From Streptomyces sp. CB01580 (GTDB lineage: Bacteria; Actinomycetota; Actinomycetes; Streptomycetales; Streptomycetaceae): a DNA stretch of 64,000 nt. Position numbers and translations under genes: made by a program. This document shows, one piece after another, positions 26,863-37,870 of this stretch. Below the pieces are notes generated by a model, which worked only from the letters and a program-made list of their open reading frames with translations, was not told where the DNA came from and made no database searches. Numbering within the stretch: the first letter of the stretch is position 1; each line of letters opens with the position of its first letter. The DNA lies in the NCBI RefSeq assembly GCF_001905795.1, contig NZ_LIXJ01000002.1, positions 124,001-188,000 on the forward strand, given 5' to 3'.

Positions 26863-26948
26863 CAGTGCTGCACAAACCCGTGAACACCGGCGCAGTACGG
26901 GACCGTGGGCGACGCGGCGGATCTCCGTCGGGCTGCGAGACTTGCCGT

Positions 26949-28178
26949 ATGGACTTCCGCACTCCCGGCCATCATCCCCCGCTCATCCTCGACGACGTCC
27001 GCGGGGCGCAGAAGATGCTCTCCGGCGTGGCCAGGGTGACGCCTATGGAGGGCAGCCGTCACCTGTCGGGCCTCGTCGGGGCGCCGGTCCACCTCAAGTG
27101 CGAGAACCTCCAGCGCACGGGTTCGTTCAAGCTGCGCGGCGCCTACGTGCGGATCGCCGGCCTGTCCCCGGTGGAGCGGGCGGCCGGGGTCGTCGCGGCG
27201 AGCGCCGGGAACCACGCGCAGGGCGTCGCGCTCGCGTCCTCGCTGCTCGGCGTGCGCTCGACGGTCTTCATGCCGGTCGGGGCGCCGCTGCCGAAGGTGG
27301 CCGCCACCCGCCAGTACGGGGCGGAGGTCCGGCTGCACGGCCATGTCGTCGACGAGGCACTGGCCGCCGCGCAGGAGTACGCGCGCGAGACCGGCGCGGT
27401 CTTCATCCACCCCTTCGACCACCCCGACATCATCGCCGGGCAGGGCACGGTCGGCCTGGAGATCCTCGAACAGTGCCCCGAGGTGCGCACAATCGTCGTC
27501 GGGGTCGGCGGCGGCGGGCTCGTCGCGGGTGTCGCGCTGGCGGTGAAAGCGCTGCGGCCCGACGTACGGGTCGTGGGCGTGCAGGCGGCGGGCGCGGCCG
27601 GCTACCCGCCCTCGCTGGCAGCGGGACACCCGGTGTCGATCGGCTCGCTGAACACGATGGCCGACGGCATCAAGGTGGGGCGGCCCGGCAACGTGCCGTT
27701 CGAGATCGTACGGGAGCTGGTCGACGAGGTCCGTACGGTCTCCGAGGACGAGCTGTCCAGCGCGCTGCTGCTCTGCCTGGAGCGGGCGAAGCTGGTGGTG
27801 GAACCGGCGGGCGCGAGCCCGGTCGCGGCGCTGCTCAGCGATCCGGAGTCGTTCCGCGGACCGGTGGTGGCGCTGCTGTCGGGCGGCAACGTGGACCCGC
27901 TGCTGATGCAGCGCGTCCTGACCCACGGCATGGTGGCGGCCGGGCGCTACCTGAGCCTGCGGCTGCGGCTGTCCGACCGGCCAGGGGCGCTGGCCACGCT
28001 GCTCGGCGTGCTCTCGGTGGTCGACGCCAACGTGCTCGACATCGGTCACGTCCGCACCGATCCCCGGCTCGGGCTGACCGAGGTCGAGGTGGAGCTCCAA
28101 CTGGAGACGAAGGGGCCGGAGCACTGCGAGGAGGTCTCGGCGGCGCTGCGCGAGGCCGGCTATCTGGTGATGGGCTGA
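26949..28178 (+). CDS. ilvA: threonine ammonia-lyase with C-terminal ACT domain
   Basis: A 409-residue PLP enzyme converting threonine to 2-oxobutanoate and ammonia, the entry to isoleucine. Lys61 in TGSFKLRGA is the PLP lysine; SAGNHAQGVA binds the cofactor phosphate side; VGVGGGGLVAG is the Gly loop. Residues about 325-409 form one ACT domain (RLSDRPGALATLLGVL), giving the shorter single-ACT form rather than the 500-residue two-domain IlvA. This form in actinobacteria is annotated both as biosynthetic and catabolic. Upstream of ATG there is no ribosome site. Confidence 0.93.
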   Translation: MDFRTPGHHPPLILDDVRGAQKMLSGVARVTPMEGSRHLSGLVGAPVHLKCENLQRTGSFKLRGAYVRIAGLSPVERAAGVVAASAGNHAQGVALASSLLGVRSTVFMPVGAPLPKVAATRQYGAEVRLHGHVVDEALAAAQEYARETGAVFIHPFDHPDIIAGQGTVGLEILEQCPEVRTIVVGVGGGGLVAGVALAVKALRPDVRVVGVQAAGAAGYPPSLAAGHPVSIGSLNTMADGIKVGRPGNVPFEIVRELVDEVRTVSEDELSSALLLCLERAKLVVEPAGASPVAALLSDPESFRGPVVALLSGGNVDPLLMQRVLTHGMVAAGRYLSLRLRLSDRPGALATLLGVLSVVDANVLDIGHVRTDPRLGLTEVEVELQLETKGPEHCEEVSAALREAGYLVMG

Positions 28179-28297
28179 GGACCGCACCGGGCCGGGCCTT
28201 GTCGGGCCGGGCCCCACCGGGCCGCGTTGCCGTACGTGCTCCCGTGCGCGGCACCTCATGTGTTCACGTACGCGGCGCTTCGCCCTGTGAACGCGCG

Positions 28298-28330
28298 GGT
28301 GCCGCCGGTCCCTTCCGGGTCGGCGGCACC
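28298..28330. terminator. hairpin between convergent ilvA and greA
   Basis: GGTGCCGCCG and CGGCGGCACC (10 bp, extendable by GTCCC/GGG) around a small loop, 22 nt from the greA stop. Confidence 0.55.
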
Positions 28331-28352
28331 CCGCGTCGTCGATGCCTGCGGA

Positions 28353-28850
28353 TCAGCCGGTGTAGGGCTTCGCCGCGAGGATCTTCACGCTCGCCATCTT
28401 GCCGTTCGGCAGCTCGTACTCGGCCACGTCGCCCGTGCGCTTGCCGTTGACGCCGGTGCCGAGCGGCGACTGCGGGGAGTACGTCTCGATGTCCGAGCTC
28501 GCGTACTCGCGGGAGGCGAGCAGGAAGGTCAGGGTGTCGTCCGGGTCGTCGTCGAACGCGATGGTGACGACCATGCCGGGCTCGACCACGCCGTCGTCGG
28601 CAGGTGCCTCGCCGACCTTCGCGTGCTCCAGGAGCTGGGAGAGCTGGCGCACGCGCAGCTCCATCTTGCCCTGCTCCTCCTTGGCCGCGTGGTACCCGCC
28701 ATTTTCCCGGAGGTCACCCTCCTCACGGGCCGCCGCGATCTTTACGGAGATTTCCGTGCGCGCGGGACCAGACAGGTACTCCAGCTCGGCCTTGAGCTGG
28801 TTGTACGCCTCCTGCGTGAGCCAGGTGACGTTTTCGCTGGTCTGGGTCAC
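28353..28850 (-). CDS. greA: transcription elongation factor GreA
   Basis: A 165-residue factor that enters the secondary channel of RNA polymerase and stimulates cleavage of backtracked RNA. The N-terminal coiled coil (WLTQEAYNQLKAELEYL) carries the loop with AREEGDLRENGGYHAAKEEQ, which includes the catalytic acidic residues; the C-terminal FKBP-like domain ends YSPQSPLGTGVNGKRTGDVAEYELPNGK. The GTG start at 28850 has GGAG 6-7 nt upstream; an extended frame to 28904 would add a poor N-terminus. Single-gene transcript. Confidence 0.95.
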   Translation of the reverse strand: MTQTSENVTWLTQEAYNQLKAELEYLSGPARTEISVKIAAAREEGDLRENGGYHAAKEEQGKMELRVRQLSQLLEHAKVGEAPADDGVVEPGMVVTIAFDDDPDDTLTFLLASREYASSDIETYSPQSPLGTGVNGKRTGDVAEYELPNGKMASVKILAAKPYTG

Positions 28851-29034
28851 AGGGTGCTCCTCGTCGGTACTGGGAATACAAAGCATCGCCCTACCCGTAA
28901 GCATGTGCCTCTACGGGTGGGCGAAACCACGAGCCTAACAATTCACCGGGAAAAGGGGGAGAAGGTAAATCATCAGGACTGCGTACGTGCAGGTCAGCGG
29001 CTGTCGGAGCCGCCGGGTGTCGCTGTGCGGCGGG

Positions 29035-29451
29035 TCAGTTCGCCGGGCCGCCGTCGGCGGTGCAGCCGATCAGTTCGACGCTCGTCGCCCTCGCGGTCGT
29101 ACGCAACGACACGATGCGGTCCACGCGGCCGGTGCGGTCGTCGAAGCGGAAGTCCTTGCGGGCCACGTCGCTGCCGTCCTCGTGCTGGGCGCGGAGGGTG
29201 CAGTAGCCCTTGGCGTCCGCGTCCTTGCGCACCTCCAGGTGCACGTCGACCCGCTCGTCGGAGACGACCTTGCGCTTGATCATCTCGGCGCTGATCTGCT
29301 GGCCGGAGACGTAGTCGTAGCCCAACCACCCGACCACACCGAGGAAGGCGACGCCGAGCACCGAACCGATGATTTTGAGCCTGCGGTCGGCGCGCTCGTC
29401 CGCGGAGCGGCCGTAGCGGTTCTCCGGAAGCGCGTCGCGCACCGCCGTCAT
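29035..29451 (-). CDS. DUF4307-family membrane-anchored protein
   Basis: A 138-residue protein with a basic N-terminus, one membrane helix at about residues 27-46 (IIGSVLGVAFLGVVGWLGY) and an extracytoplasmic beta-rich domain with two cysteines (GYCTLRAQ, LIGCTADG) that could pair. This is the actinobacterial DUF4307 family, which regularly neighbours mca, as here (divergent). Function is unknown; the link to mycothiol metabolism is by gene neighbourhood only. Confidence 0.82.
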   Translation of the reverse strand: MTAVRDALPENRYGRSADERADRRLKIIGSVLGVAFLGVVGWLGYDYVSGQQISAEMIKRKVVSDERVDVHLEVRKDADAKGYCTLRAQHEDGSDVARKDFRFDDRTGRVDRIVSLRTTARATSVELIGCTADGGPAN

Positions 29452-29571
29452 GATCGTTCCTCCCGTGCCGGGGACCGAGGAATTTTCCGCCCCCCGGTTC
29501 GGTCACTATAGAAGCCCCGGACCGCCACCCGACCACCACCCCGCGCCCACGTCCCGCGGGGACGACACACC

Positions 29572-29612
29572 ACGTCGACGTCGACGACACACGACGTCGG
29601 CGTCGACGACAC
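29572..29612. repeat. 19-bp direct repeat in the DUF4307-mca spacer
   Basis: ACGTCGACGTCGACGACAC at 29572-29590 recurs at 29594-29612 with one change. Internally it is itself built of GTCGAC/GACGTC palindromes. Confidence 0.6.
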
Positions 29613-29656
29613 CGCGTAATCGCGACCGGATCGCGACCGATCACTGAGGACCGAGA

Positions 29657-30538
29657 TTGACTGAGCAGCTGCGTTTGATGGCCGTTCACGCCCACCCCGA
29701 CGACGAATCGAGCAAGGGCGCGGCAACGATGGCCAAGTATGTGTCCGAGGGGGTGGACGTGCTGGTCGTGACCTGCACGGGAGGCGAGCGCGGCTCCATC
29801 CTCAACCCGAAGCTCCAGGGGGACGCGTACATCGAGGAGAACATCCACGAGGTGCGCAGAAAGGAAATGGACGAGGCCCGGGAGATCCTGGGCGTCACGC
29901 AGGAGTGGCTCGGCTTCGTCGACTCGGGGCTGCCCGAGGGCGACCCGCTGCCGCCGCTGCCCGAGGGCTGCTTCGCGCTGGAGGACGAGGAGAAGGCCGC
30001 AGGACGGCTCGTCCGCAGCATCCGCGCGTTCCGGCCGCAGGTCATCACGACGTACGACGAGAACGGCGGGTACCCGCACCCCGACCACATCATGACCCAC
30101 AAGATCACGATGATCGCGTTCGAGGGAGCGACGGACACCGAGACCTTCCCGGAGTCGGAGTTCGGGCCGGCCTGGCAGCCGCAGAAGCTCTACTACAACC
30201 AGGGCTTCAACCGGCCGCGCACGGTGGCGCTCCACGAGGCCCTGCTGGCCCGGGGGCTGGAGTCCCCGTACGGCGAGTGGCTCAAGCGCTGGAAGGAGTT
30301 CGGGCAGGAGGAGCGGACCCTCACCACGCACATCCCGTGCGCGGACTTCTTCGAGATCCGCGACAAGGCGCTGATCGCGCACGCGACGCAGATCGACCCC
30401 GACGGCGGCTGGTTCCGCGTCCCGATGGACATCCAGAAGGAGGTCTGGCCGACCGAGGAGTACGAGTTGGCGAGGTCTCTCGTCGATACCTCCCTCCCCG
30501 AGAGCGACCTCTTCGCGGGCATCCGCGACAATGCCTGA
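29657..30538 (+). CDS. mca: mycothiol S-conjugate amidase
   Basis: A 293-residue zinc amidase that cleaves mycothiol S-conjugates of electrophiles and antibiotics to glucosaminyl-inositol and an exported mercapturate. Zinc ligands are in AHPDDE (His13, Asp16 region) and GGYPHPDHIM near residue 142. Start is TTG 29657, supported by GAGGA (29646-29650) at 6 nt; the first ATG comes 7 codons later and would lose beta-strand 1. The end ISESDLFAGIRDNA-like tail matches Mca rather than MshB. It overlaps the next gene by 8 nt. Confidence 0.93.
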   Translation: MTEQLRLMAVHAHPDDESSKGAATMAKYVSEGVDVLVVTCTGGERGSILNPKLQGDAYIEENIHEVRRKEMDEAREILGVTQEWLGFVDSGLPEGDPLPPLPEGCFALEDEEKAAGRLVRSIRAFRPQVITTYDENGGYPHPDHIMTHKITMIAFEGATDTETFPESEFGPAWQPQKLYYNQGFNRPRTVALHEALLARGLESPYGEWLKRWKEFGQEERTLTTHIPCADFFEIRDKALIAHATQIDPDGGWFRVPMDIQKEVWPTEEYELARSLVDTSLPESDLFAGIRDNA

Positions 30539-30773
30539 TATGTACGCGACTCAGGCACTGACCGACCTCGTCACGCTTGCCGACTCGTTCGACAAGAACA
30601 AGGTGACCCCCGGCGTCCTCGGCTTCATCGTCTTCGCGATGCTCGCCGTCGGCGTGTGGATGCTGATGAAGTCCATGAACCGGCACATGGCCAGGGTCGA
30701 CTTCGAGGAGGCCCCGGATCCCGCGGTGACGGCCGACGCCACCGCGGGGGCGGGCACCGCGAAGCGCAAGTAG
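30531..30773 (+). CDS. 80-residue single-pass membrane protein downstream of mca
   Basis: Begins inside the mca stop (ATG 30531; a second ATG at 30540 lies one base after the stop), so it is translationally coupled to mca. One hydrophobic helix (VLGFIVFAMLAVGVWMLM) is followed by a basic KSMNRHMARVDFEEA segment and an Ala/Thr tail ending AKRK. Conserved small membrane proteins occupy this place in streptomycetes; no function is known to me. Confidence 0.8.
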   Translation: MPDMYATQALTDLVTLADSFDKNKVTPGVLGFIVFAMLAVGVWMLMKSMNRHMARVDFEEAPDPAVTADATAGAGTAKRK

Positions 30774-31284
30774 GGCCGACGCAAGCGCGGGCGCGGAGGC
30801 GGAAGCGGCGCACGCGTCGAAGCGGGTGGAGCGGGCGCGGTGCGCCGCCCGCCGCGCCCTCGTCCCGCCGTGCTCGCCATGCCCATGACTTCCCGGGCGT
30901 GGCGGGCGCGGCCTCATGCCCGCGCGCCGCGCCCGGGCCCTCATGGCGCCGGGTGCCCTGCCCGTCGGCCGTGACCGGGTGTCATGCCCGTCGGCCGTAC
31001 CCGGCGTCCGGCCGCCTCCCGCGATTTCGCGACGCTGCACGGCCGTGAACCACCGCGTGGTCCCGAGCACTCGCGTACGGCCGCGAACACCCTCCATGCG
31101 TTCTTCCGGTCCGCCGTCGCGGTGCCCTCGGCCTTCGTGTCTTCGTACCTTCACCCCCTTGGCGACCCCGGGCCGCACCGGTCGATGTGGCTACCGTCAC
31201 ACGAATTCTTCCGGGGTGATGTCGTCCGGACACGGGGTGCCGGGCGTATGCCTGGTGAGACCGAGGAGATCCAGGAGCTGTTTG
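30774..31284. other. 511-bp spacer before the ECF sigma gene
   Basis: No gene with coding character. TGCCCGTCGGCCGT followed by -ACCGGG occurs twice (about 30957 and 30985). The last 100 bp, from about 31180, is less GC-rich and must contain the sigma gene promoter; I cannot fix the boxes. Confidence 0.4.
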
Positions 31285-31782
31285 TTGACCGTCGAGGAGT
31301 TCGAAGAGTTCTACGCGCGGACGGTCGCCCGGCTGACGGGACAGCTGTTCGTGATGCTCGGCGATCTGCACGAGGCGCAGGACGTGGTGCAGGAAGCTTT
31401 CGTCAGAGCGTGGAGCCGACGGCGTCAGCTCGACCGGGAGGGGCGGCCCGAGGCATGGATCCGTACGGTCGCCTGGCGTCTGGCGGTGAGCCGGTGGCGG
31501 GGCGTCCGCCGCACGGCGGACGCGTGGCGGCGCAGCGGTGTCCCGCCCCATGCGGAGGCGCCGGGGCCGGAGTCGGTGGCCCTGGTGGAGATGCTGCGGG
31601 CCCTGCCGCTCAAGCAGCGCCGCACGCTGGCCCTGTACTACGTGTGCGACCTGACCGTCGAGCAGATCGCGGCGGAGACCGGCCTGGCGCCCACCACCGT
31701 CAAGACGCACCTGGTCCGGGGCCGGGCCACGCTCTCGCACCGCCTGCAGGATCCGCGCACCGAGGAGGGGCCCCGTGCCTGA
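31285..31782 (+). CDS. ECF RNA polymerase sigma factor
   Basis: A 165-residue sigma factor with regions 2 and 4 only. Region 2: FEEFYARTVARLTGQLFVMLGDLHEAQDVVQEAFVRAWSRR, including the intact core-binding D-AQDVVQ. Region 4: ALPLKQRRTLALYYVCDLTVEQIAAETGLAPTTVKTHLVRGRATL. TTG 31285 is chosen because AGGAG (31273-31277) is 7 nt away; it gives MTVEEFEEFY. The next gene overlaps by 8 nt and encodes a membrane protein, a typical sigma/anti-sigma arrangement. Confidence 0.88.
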   Translation: MTVEEFEEFYARTVARLTGQLFVMLGDLHEAQDVVQEAFVRAWSRRRQLDREGRPEAWIRTVAWRLAVSRWRGVRRTADAWRRSGVPPHAEAPGPESVALVEMLRALPLKQRRTLALYYVCDLTVEQIAAETGLAPTTVKTHLVRGRATLSHRLQDPRTEEGPRA

Positions 31783-32233
31783 AGCCCACGACCCGCTGCG
31801 GTCGCTGTTCCGGGAGGCCGCCGACATCGGCCGCTCCCGGGCCCGTTCCGCCCCGCCGTCGTTCATCACCGAACGGGGGAGACGGGCGTACCGGCGCCGG
31901 CTCCTGACCCTCGCCGTCGGCGCCTGCCTGGCCGTCTCCGGCGCGGGCGCCGCTGCCGCCGCGCTCCTGCCCGGGGGCACGCGCACCGCCGTCCCCGCCA
32001 CCACGCCCCCCGCATCCGGCCGCTCGACGTCGTCCTCCTCCGCGCCCTCCCTGTCCGGGAGCAGCCTGCCGCCCGGGCCCCCGGTCACCGGATCCTCGAC
32101 GTCCGGATCCCCCGCGACCGGTCGCGGCGTCCTTTCCGACGAACCGGTCGCGCCGAGCCGGAGCACCAGCCCGCCACCGTCCTCCCTGTCGACCCCGTCA
32201 CATCCGCCGTTCCCGTCGTCCTCCGGCCCCTGA
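31775..32233 (+). CDS. membrane protein overlapping the ECF sigma gene (putative anti-sigma partner)
   Basis: A 152-residue protein translated from a GTG that overlaps the sigma stop by 8 nt. Residues 1-42 are cytoplasmic (DPLRSLFREAADIGRSRA, then RRAYRRR); one helix ([23 protein letters not shown]) follows, then an 80-residue Ser/Pro/Thr stalk outside. There is no zinc HxxxCxxC motif; the N-terminal 40 residues would have to bind the sigma factor. Anti-sigma role is inferred from coupling and topology. Confidence 0.65.
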   Translation: MPEAHDPLRSLFREAADIGRSRARSAPPSFITERGRRAYRRRLLTLAVGACLAVSGAGAAAAALLPGGTRTAVPATTPPASGRSTSSSSAPSLSGSSLPPGPPVTGSSTSGSPATGRGVLSDEPVAPSRSTSPPPSSLSTPSHPPFPSSSGP

Positions 32234-32426
32234 CCGCGTCGGCCGCGCGCACCCCGCGTCCGCCGTTCCCGTCCGCCTGCCCGCTTCCTTCCGCTGTTCG
32301 CCTCCTGTTCCCGTCCGCCTCCGGTCCGTCCGCGGGCGGCGCCCGTCCGGCCCGCCCGGCCCGTCCGAAGCACCCGAACCGTCCGGCCCGTCCGGCTCGC
32401 CCCACCCCGACCCCGGAGAACCCGAA

Positions 32427-33683
32427 GTGACCCTCCCTCCCCCCAGCAGGCAGCACGAGCACCGGCCGGCCCGGACCGGGACCGTCCCGAACCCGTCCGT
32501 CACCGCCCCGGCACCGGACAAGGGCGACCTCGGCCGGTCGCCGCGCCCGCTGCGGTGGCTCGCGCCCGCCGACCGCGAGGTGCTGTGGCTGTACCTGCTG
32601 ACCCGGGTGGGCATCTGGACCGTCGCGTACTGCACCCGCTGGCTGTTCGCCGACGACGGCCGGAGCCGGCACGCCGGTGAGTTCTTCTCGTCGTGGCAGC
32701 GGTGGGACTGGTGGCACTACCTGCACATAGCCCAGGAGGGCTACTTCCCGGACGGGCAGGGGCCCTGGATGTCCGAGTGGGACAACAGGGAGGCCTTCTT
32801 CCCCGGCTTCCCCTTCCTGCTGCGGGCCGTCCACGTGGTCGTCCCGAGCTGGCCCGCGGCCGGTGCCCTGATCTCCTTCGTCGCCGGGGGCGTCGCCGTG
32901 GTGGCCCTCGCCCGGATCGCCCGGCTGTACCTGCCGCAGGACGAGGTCGGGCCCCGGGCGGCCCTGTTCTTCCTGCTCTCCCCGTGCGCGGTCTTCCTGG
33001 CCGCCGGTTACACCGAGGCGCTCTTCCTCGCCCTGGCCCTGCCCGCCTGGCTGGCCGCCCAGCGCCTCAACTGGCCGCTCGCGGCCGTGCTGACGGCCCT
33101 GGCCACCACCGTCCGGGTCAGCGGCCTCTTCCTCGCCGCGGCCCTCGCCGTCCACTTCCTGGTCACCGCCCGCACCGCCGCCCACTGGCGCCGCCTCCCC
33201 TGGCTGTTCCTGCCCGCCCTCGCCCCGCTCCTGTACAGCTGGTACCTGCACGCGCACACCGGCGACTGGATGGCCTGGAAGCACGCCGAGGAGCGCGGCT
33301 GGTACCGCGACTTCCACGCGCCCTGGGAAGCGTGGGCGAACACCTGGCACGCCGCCTTCGGCCACTCCCAGGCCACCGGGTACGCCCTGATGAGCCAGGC
33401 CGAGCTGCTCACCATGCTGGTCGGCGTCGCCCTGTGCGGCCTGCTGCTGTGGCGCAGGCGCTGGCCGGAGGCCGCGTACATCGGGCTGAGCCTGTGGGCC
33501 CTGGGCACCTCCTACTGGTACACGTCCATCCCCCGGGCGACCCTCCTGTGGTGGCCCCTGTGGGTCGGGCTCGCCGTGTGGAGCCTGCGCAGGCCCCTCG
33601 TCAAGACCGCCTATCTCGCCGTCGCCGCCCCCCTGATGACCGTCGTCGCCGTCACCTTCCTTTCCGGGCGCTGGGCCGGCTGA
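32427..33683 (+). CDS. PIG-V type GT-C mannosyltransferase family membrane protein
   Basis: A 418-residue polytopic protein with about ten membrane helices after a 45-residue Pro/Arg-rich cytoplasmic tail. The first outer loop holds [19 protein letters not shown], the RWD-Y(H)xxIAxxGY motif of the PIG-V (glycosyltransferase 76) family, with the acidic residue expected at the active site, and then [14 protein letters not shown]. Such enzymes use polyprenyl-phosphate mannose outside the membrane. In actinobacteria the acceptor is not known for this branch. GTG start; the 190-bp region before it is C-rich and shows no gene. Confidence 0.85.
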   Translation: MTLPPPSRQHEHRPARTGTVPNPSVTAPAPDKGDLGRSPRPLRWLAPADREVLWLYLLTRVGIWTVAYCTRWLFADDGRSRHAGEFFSSWQRWDWWHYLHIAQEGYFPDGQGPWMSEWDNREAFFPGFPFLLRAVHVVVPSWPAAGALISFVAGGVAVVALARIARLYLPQDEVGPRAALFFLLSPCAVFLAAGYTEALFLALALPAWLAAQRLNWPLAAVLTALATTVRVSGLFLAAALAVHFLVTARTAAHWRRLPWLFLPALAPLLYSWYLHAHTGDWMAWKHAEERGWYRDFHAPWEAWANTWHAAFGHSQATGYALMSQAELLTMLVGVALCGLLLWRRRWPEAAYIGLSLWALGTSYWYTSIPRATLLWWPLWVGLAVWSLRRPLVKTAYLAVAAPLMTVVAVTFLSGRWAG

Positions 33684-33829
33684 GCCGGGGCGGCCGGGAC
33701 GGAGCGTGGTGGGCCGGCCGGGAGGGGGCACGGTGGAGGGCGGGCCCGTCCGGGCCGTGGGGGCCCGAGACGTGCGCCGCGTCCCATGGCGCGGGCGCGT
33801 CGTTCCCCCGGGTGCGACAGGATGGGGCC

Positions 33830-35929
<2,100 letters not shown>

Positions 35930-36041
35930 GAGGCGGGCGAAGGCACGCCACCGGCCGGACACCGGCCCGGAGCCCCGGACGCGCTCCCGGCCGGGGCCGG
36001 GAGGAGCACCACGGCGTCGGGACGCGGCATCGGGGGACCGA

Positions 36042-36698
36042 TTACAGCGTCAGGCCGTCTTCGAGCGCGTCCAGCGCCTGCCGGACGAGGGCCGGCAGAT
36101 CGTCCTTCTGGCCGTGCTCGCCCCAGTACAGGGTCACCTCGCGCAGCACGCCCAGCGCCGCCGCGACGAACACCCGGACCACCAGGTCGTCGGCGCCGCG
36201 CCCGCTGCGCTCGGCCAGCACCCGGGCCAGCATCCTCGCCGTGTCCGACATGGTCTCCGTCATCCGTGCCCGGACGGCGGGGACCTCCACCACCAGTCGG
36301 GTGCGCCGGCGCACCTCCTCCTCGTCGCTCACGAGGAACGCCGGCAGCATCTCGCTCATGACGATCCGCAGCGACTCCAGCGGCGGTTCACCGGCCGGTC
36401 GGTCGCGCAGCGCGGCCTCCAGGACCGGGTCGTAGGCGTCGGTGAGGACGATGTCCTCCTTGGTCGCGAAGTAGCGGCACACCGTGCTCGGCGACACCTC
36501 GGCCGCCTCCGCGATCTGCTCGATCGTCGTCGTCTCGTACCCCTGCTCGGCGATCAGCCGGTACGCCGCCCGGCGGATCGCCGTCCGGGTCTTGAGCTTC
36601 TTCCGCTCGCGCAGCCCCGGCTGCGACGGAATCCCGGGCACGGCGGACGGCGCCCCGGAAACGGAAGGGGTACGGGAGGTGACGGTCATGGTCGTCAT
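36042..36698 (-). CDS. TetR-family transcriptional regulator
   Basis: A 218-residue regulator. After a 25-residue tail comes LRERKKLKTRTAIRRAAYRLIAEQGY and the HTH TIEQIAEAAEVSPSTVCRYFATKEDIVL. The C-terminal domain ends in a typical TetR_C with RVFVAAALGVLREVTLYW. Start ATG 36698 (or 36689); the longer frame to 36785 would cover the hairpin at 36760. It lies downstream of hemolysin III on the same strand but behind a hairpin, so it is probably transcribed alone. Confidence 0.88.
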   Translation of the reverse strand: MTTMTVTSRTPSVSGAPSAVPGIPSQPGLRERKKLKTRTAIRRAAYRLIAEQGYETTTIEQIAEAAEVSPSTVCRYFATKEDIVLTDAYDPVLEAALRDRPAGEPPLESLRIVMSEMLPAFLVSDEEEVRRRTRLVVEVPAVRARMTETMSDTARMLARVLAERSGRGADDLVVRVFVAAALGVLREVTLYWGEHGQKDDLPALVRQALDALEDGLTL

Positions 36699-36759
36699 TG
36701 TCGGCCATCCATGGGTCCGGGGCCATGGACAGCCATGAACACGGCCCCGAACGAGGCGC

Positions 36760-36783
36760 GGCCGTGGCTCGGGAGCCACGGCC
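36760..36783 (-). terminator. hairpin between hemolysin III and TetR genes
   Basis: GGCCGTGGCT and AGCCACGGCC (10 bp perfect) with a CGGG loop. Confidence 0.55.
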
Positions 36784-36936
36784 ACTGGGCGAGGACGGCG
36801 GGTGACGGCGGGAAACGGAAGGCCGGGGAGCGGGCCGGACGGGCCGGCGGGGCCACAAGGGGCGGGAAGCGGGGGAGCGGGCCGACGTGGGCGGCGCGGG
36901 CAGGTGTGCGTGCGCAGCGGGGTGAGGCAGGGCGGC

Positions 36937-37662
36937 TCAGGAGTGGTTGTAGGCCACCAGCGAGATGCCGACGTAGTGCACGATGAACGCCGCCAGCGTC
37001 AGCGAGTGGAACACCTCGTGGAAGCCGAACCAGCGCGGTGACGGGTTCGGCCGTTTGATGCCGTAGATGACGCCGCCGGCGCTGTAGAGCAGCCCGCCGA
37101 CGACGACCAGCACCAGCACCGCGATGCCCCCGGTGCGCAGGAAGTCCGGCAGGAAGAACACCGCGGCCCAGCCCATGGCTATGTAGCAGGGCGTGTAGAG
37201 CCAGCGCGGGGCGCCCACCCAGAACACCCGGAAGGCGATGCCCGCGGCCGCCGCCACCCACACCGCCCACAGCAGCGGCCGTCCGGTCGACTCGGGCAGC
37301 AGGAGCAGGGTCAGGGGGGTGTAGGTGCCGGCGATGATCAGGAAGATGTTGGCGTGGTCGAGGCGGCGCAGCACCGCCTCGCCGCGCGGGCCCCAGGTGC
37401 CGCGGTGGTAGAGCGCGCTCACCCCGAACAGCAGGCACGCGGTCAGGGTGTACACGGCACAGGCGATGCGGCCCCGGGCGCTGTCGGTCAGCGCGATCAG
37501 CGCGATCCCCGCGACGATCACGGCGGGGAACATCCCGGCGTGCAGCCAGCCACGCAGCCGTGGCTTCAGCGGGACGGTCGGTGCGGTCGGGACAGTCGAA
37601 ACGGCGTCGGGTGCGGCTGTGTCCGGTCCGGCCGGCTCGGGCGCGGCTGTGGCGGCAGTCAT
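36937..37662 (-). CDS. hemolysin III / PAQR-family membrane protein
   Basis: A 241-residue protein with an Ala/Pro-rich N-terminal tail of about 45 residues and seven membrane helices. The family's conserved polar residues are visible: GVSALYHRG in helix 2, RLDHANIFLIIAGTYTP in helix 3 and GFHEVFHSLTLAAFIVHY in helix 7, where the His/Asp set binds zinc in PAQR relatives. Bacterial members are annotated as hemolysin III (YqfA/TrhA), though a lipid-related role is more likely than toxin activity. ATG 37662; a 20-bp palindrome lies 11 bp upstream. Confidence 0.9.
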   Translation of the reverse strand: MTAATAAPEPAGPDTAAPDAVSTVPTAPTVPLKPRLRGWLHAGMFPAVIVAGIALIALTDSARGRIACAVYTLTACLLFGVSALYHRGTWGPRGEAVLRRLDHANIFLIIAGTYTPLTLLLLPESTGRPLLWAVWVAAAAGIAFRVFWVGAPRWLYTPCYIAMGWAAVFFLPDFLRTGGIAVLVLVVVGGLLYSAGGVIYGIKRPNPSPRWFGFHEVFHSLTLAAFIVHYVGISLVAYNHS

Positions 37663-37672
37663 CCCCGCATCG

Positions 37673-37692
37673 TACCTACGGGACCGTAGGTA
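37673..37692. promoter_or_regulatory. perfect 9-2-9 palindrome upstream of hemolysin III
   Basis: TACCTACGG-GA-CCGTAGGTA, 9-bp perfect arms, 11-30 bp before the hemolysin III start. Size and symmetry are those of a TetR-type operator; the adjacent TetR (36042-36698) is the first candidate. It lies within 180 bp of pckA too. Confidence 0.55.
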
Positions 37693-37870
37693 ACGGACGG
37701 AAGTGGCCATGCTCACGTGTGCGGCCCTCTGGACATATGGGCGCAAGGGTCGGATGATCAAATGAGTGCGGTCGGCACCGGATGAGCGCCAACGAATTCG
37801 AAGGGGACGAAGCGTCCGGGTCGCAGCCCCCACGGGGCCGAACAGCAAATACCCTCGACAAGGAGCGATC

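Noticed and set aside
26196-28259. Open frame of 687 codons opposite ilvA and marR
   Set aside because: It spans two real genes and has composition of out-of-frame high-GC DNA.
32693-33829. Long N-terminal extension of the YyaL frame
   Set aside because: The extension runs out of frame through the mannosyltransferase gene; family conservation starts at ATG 33830.
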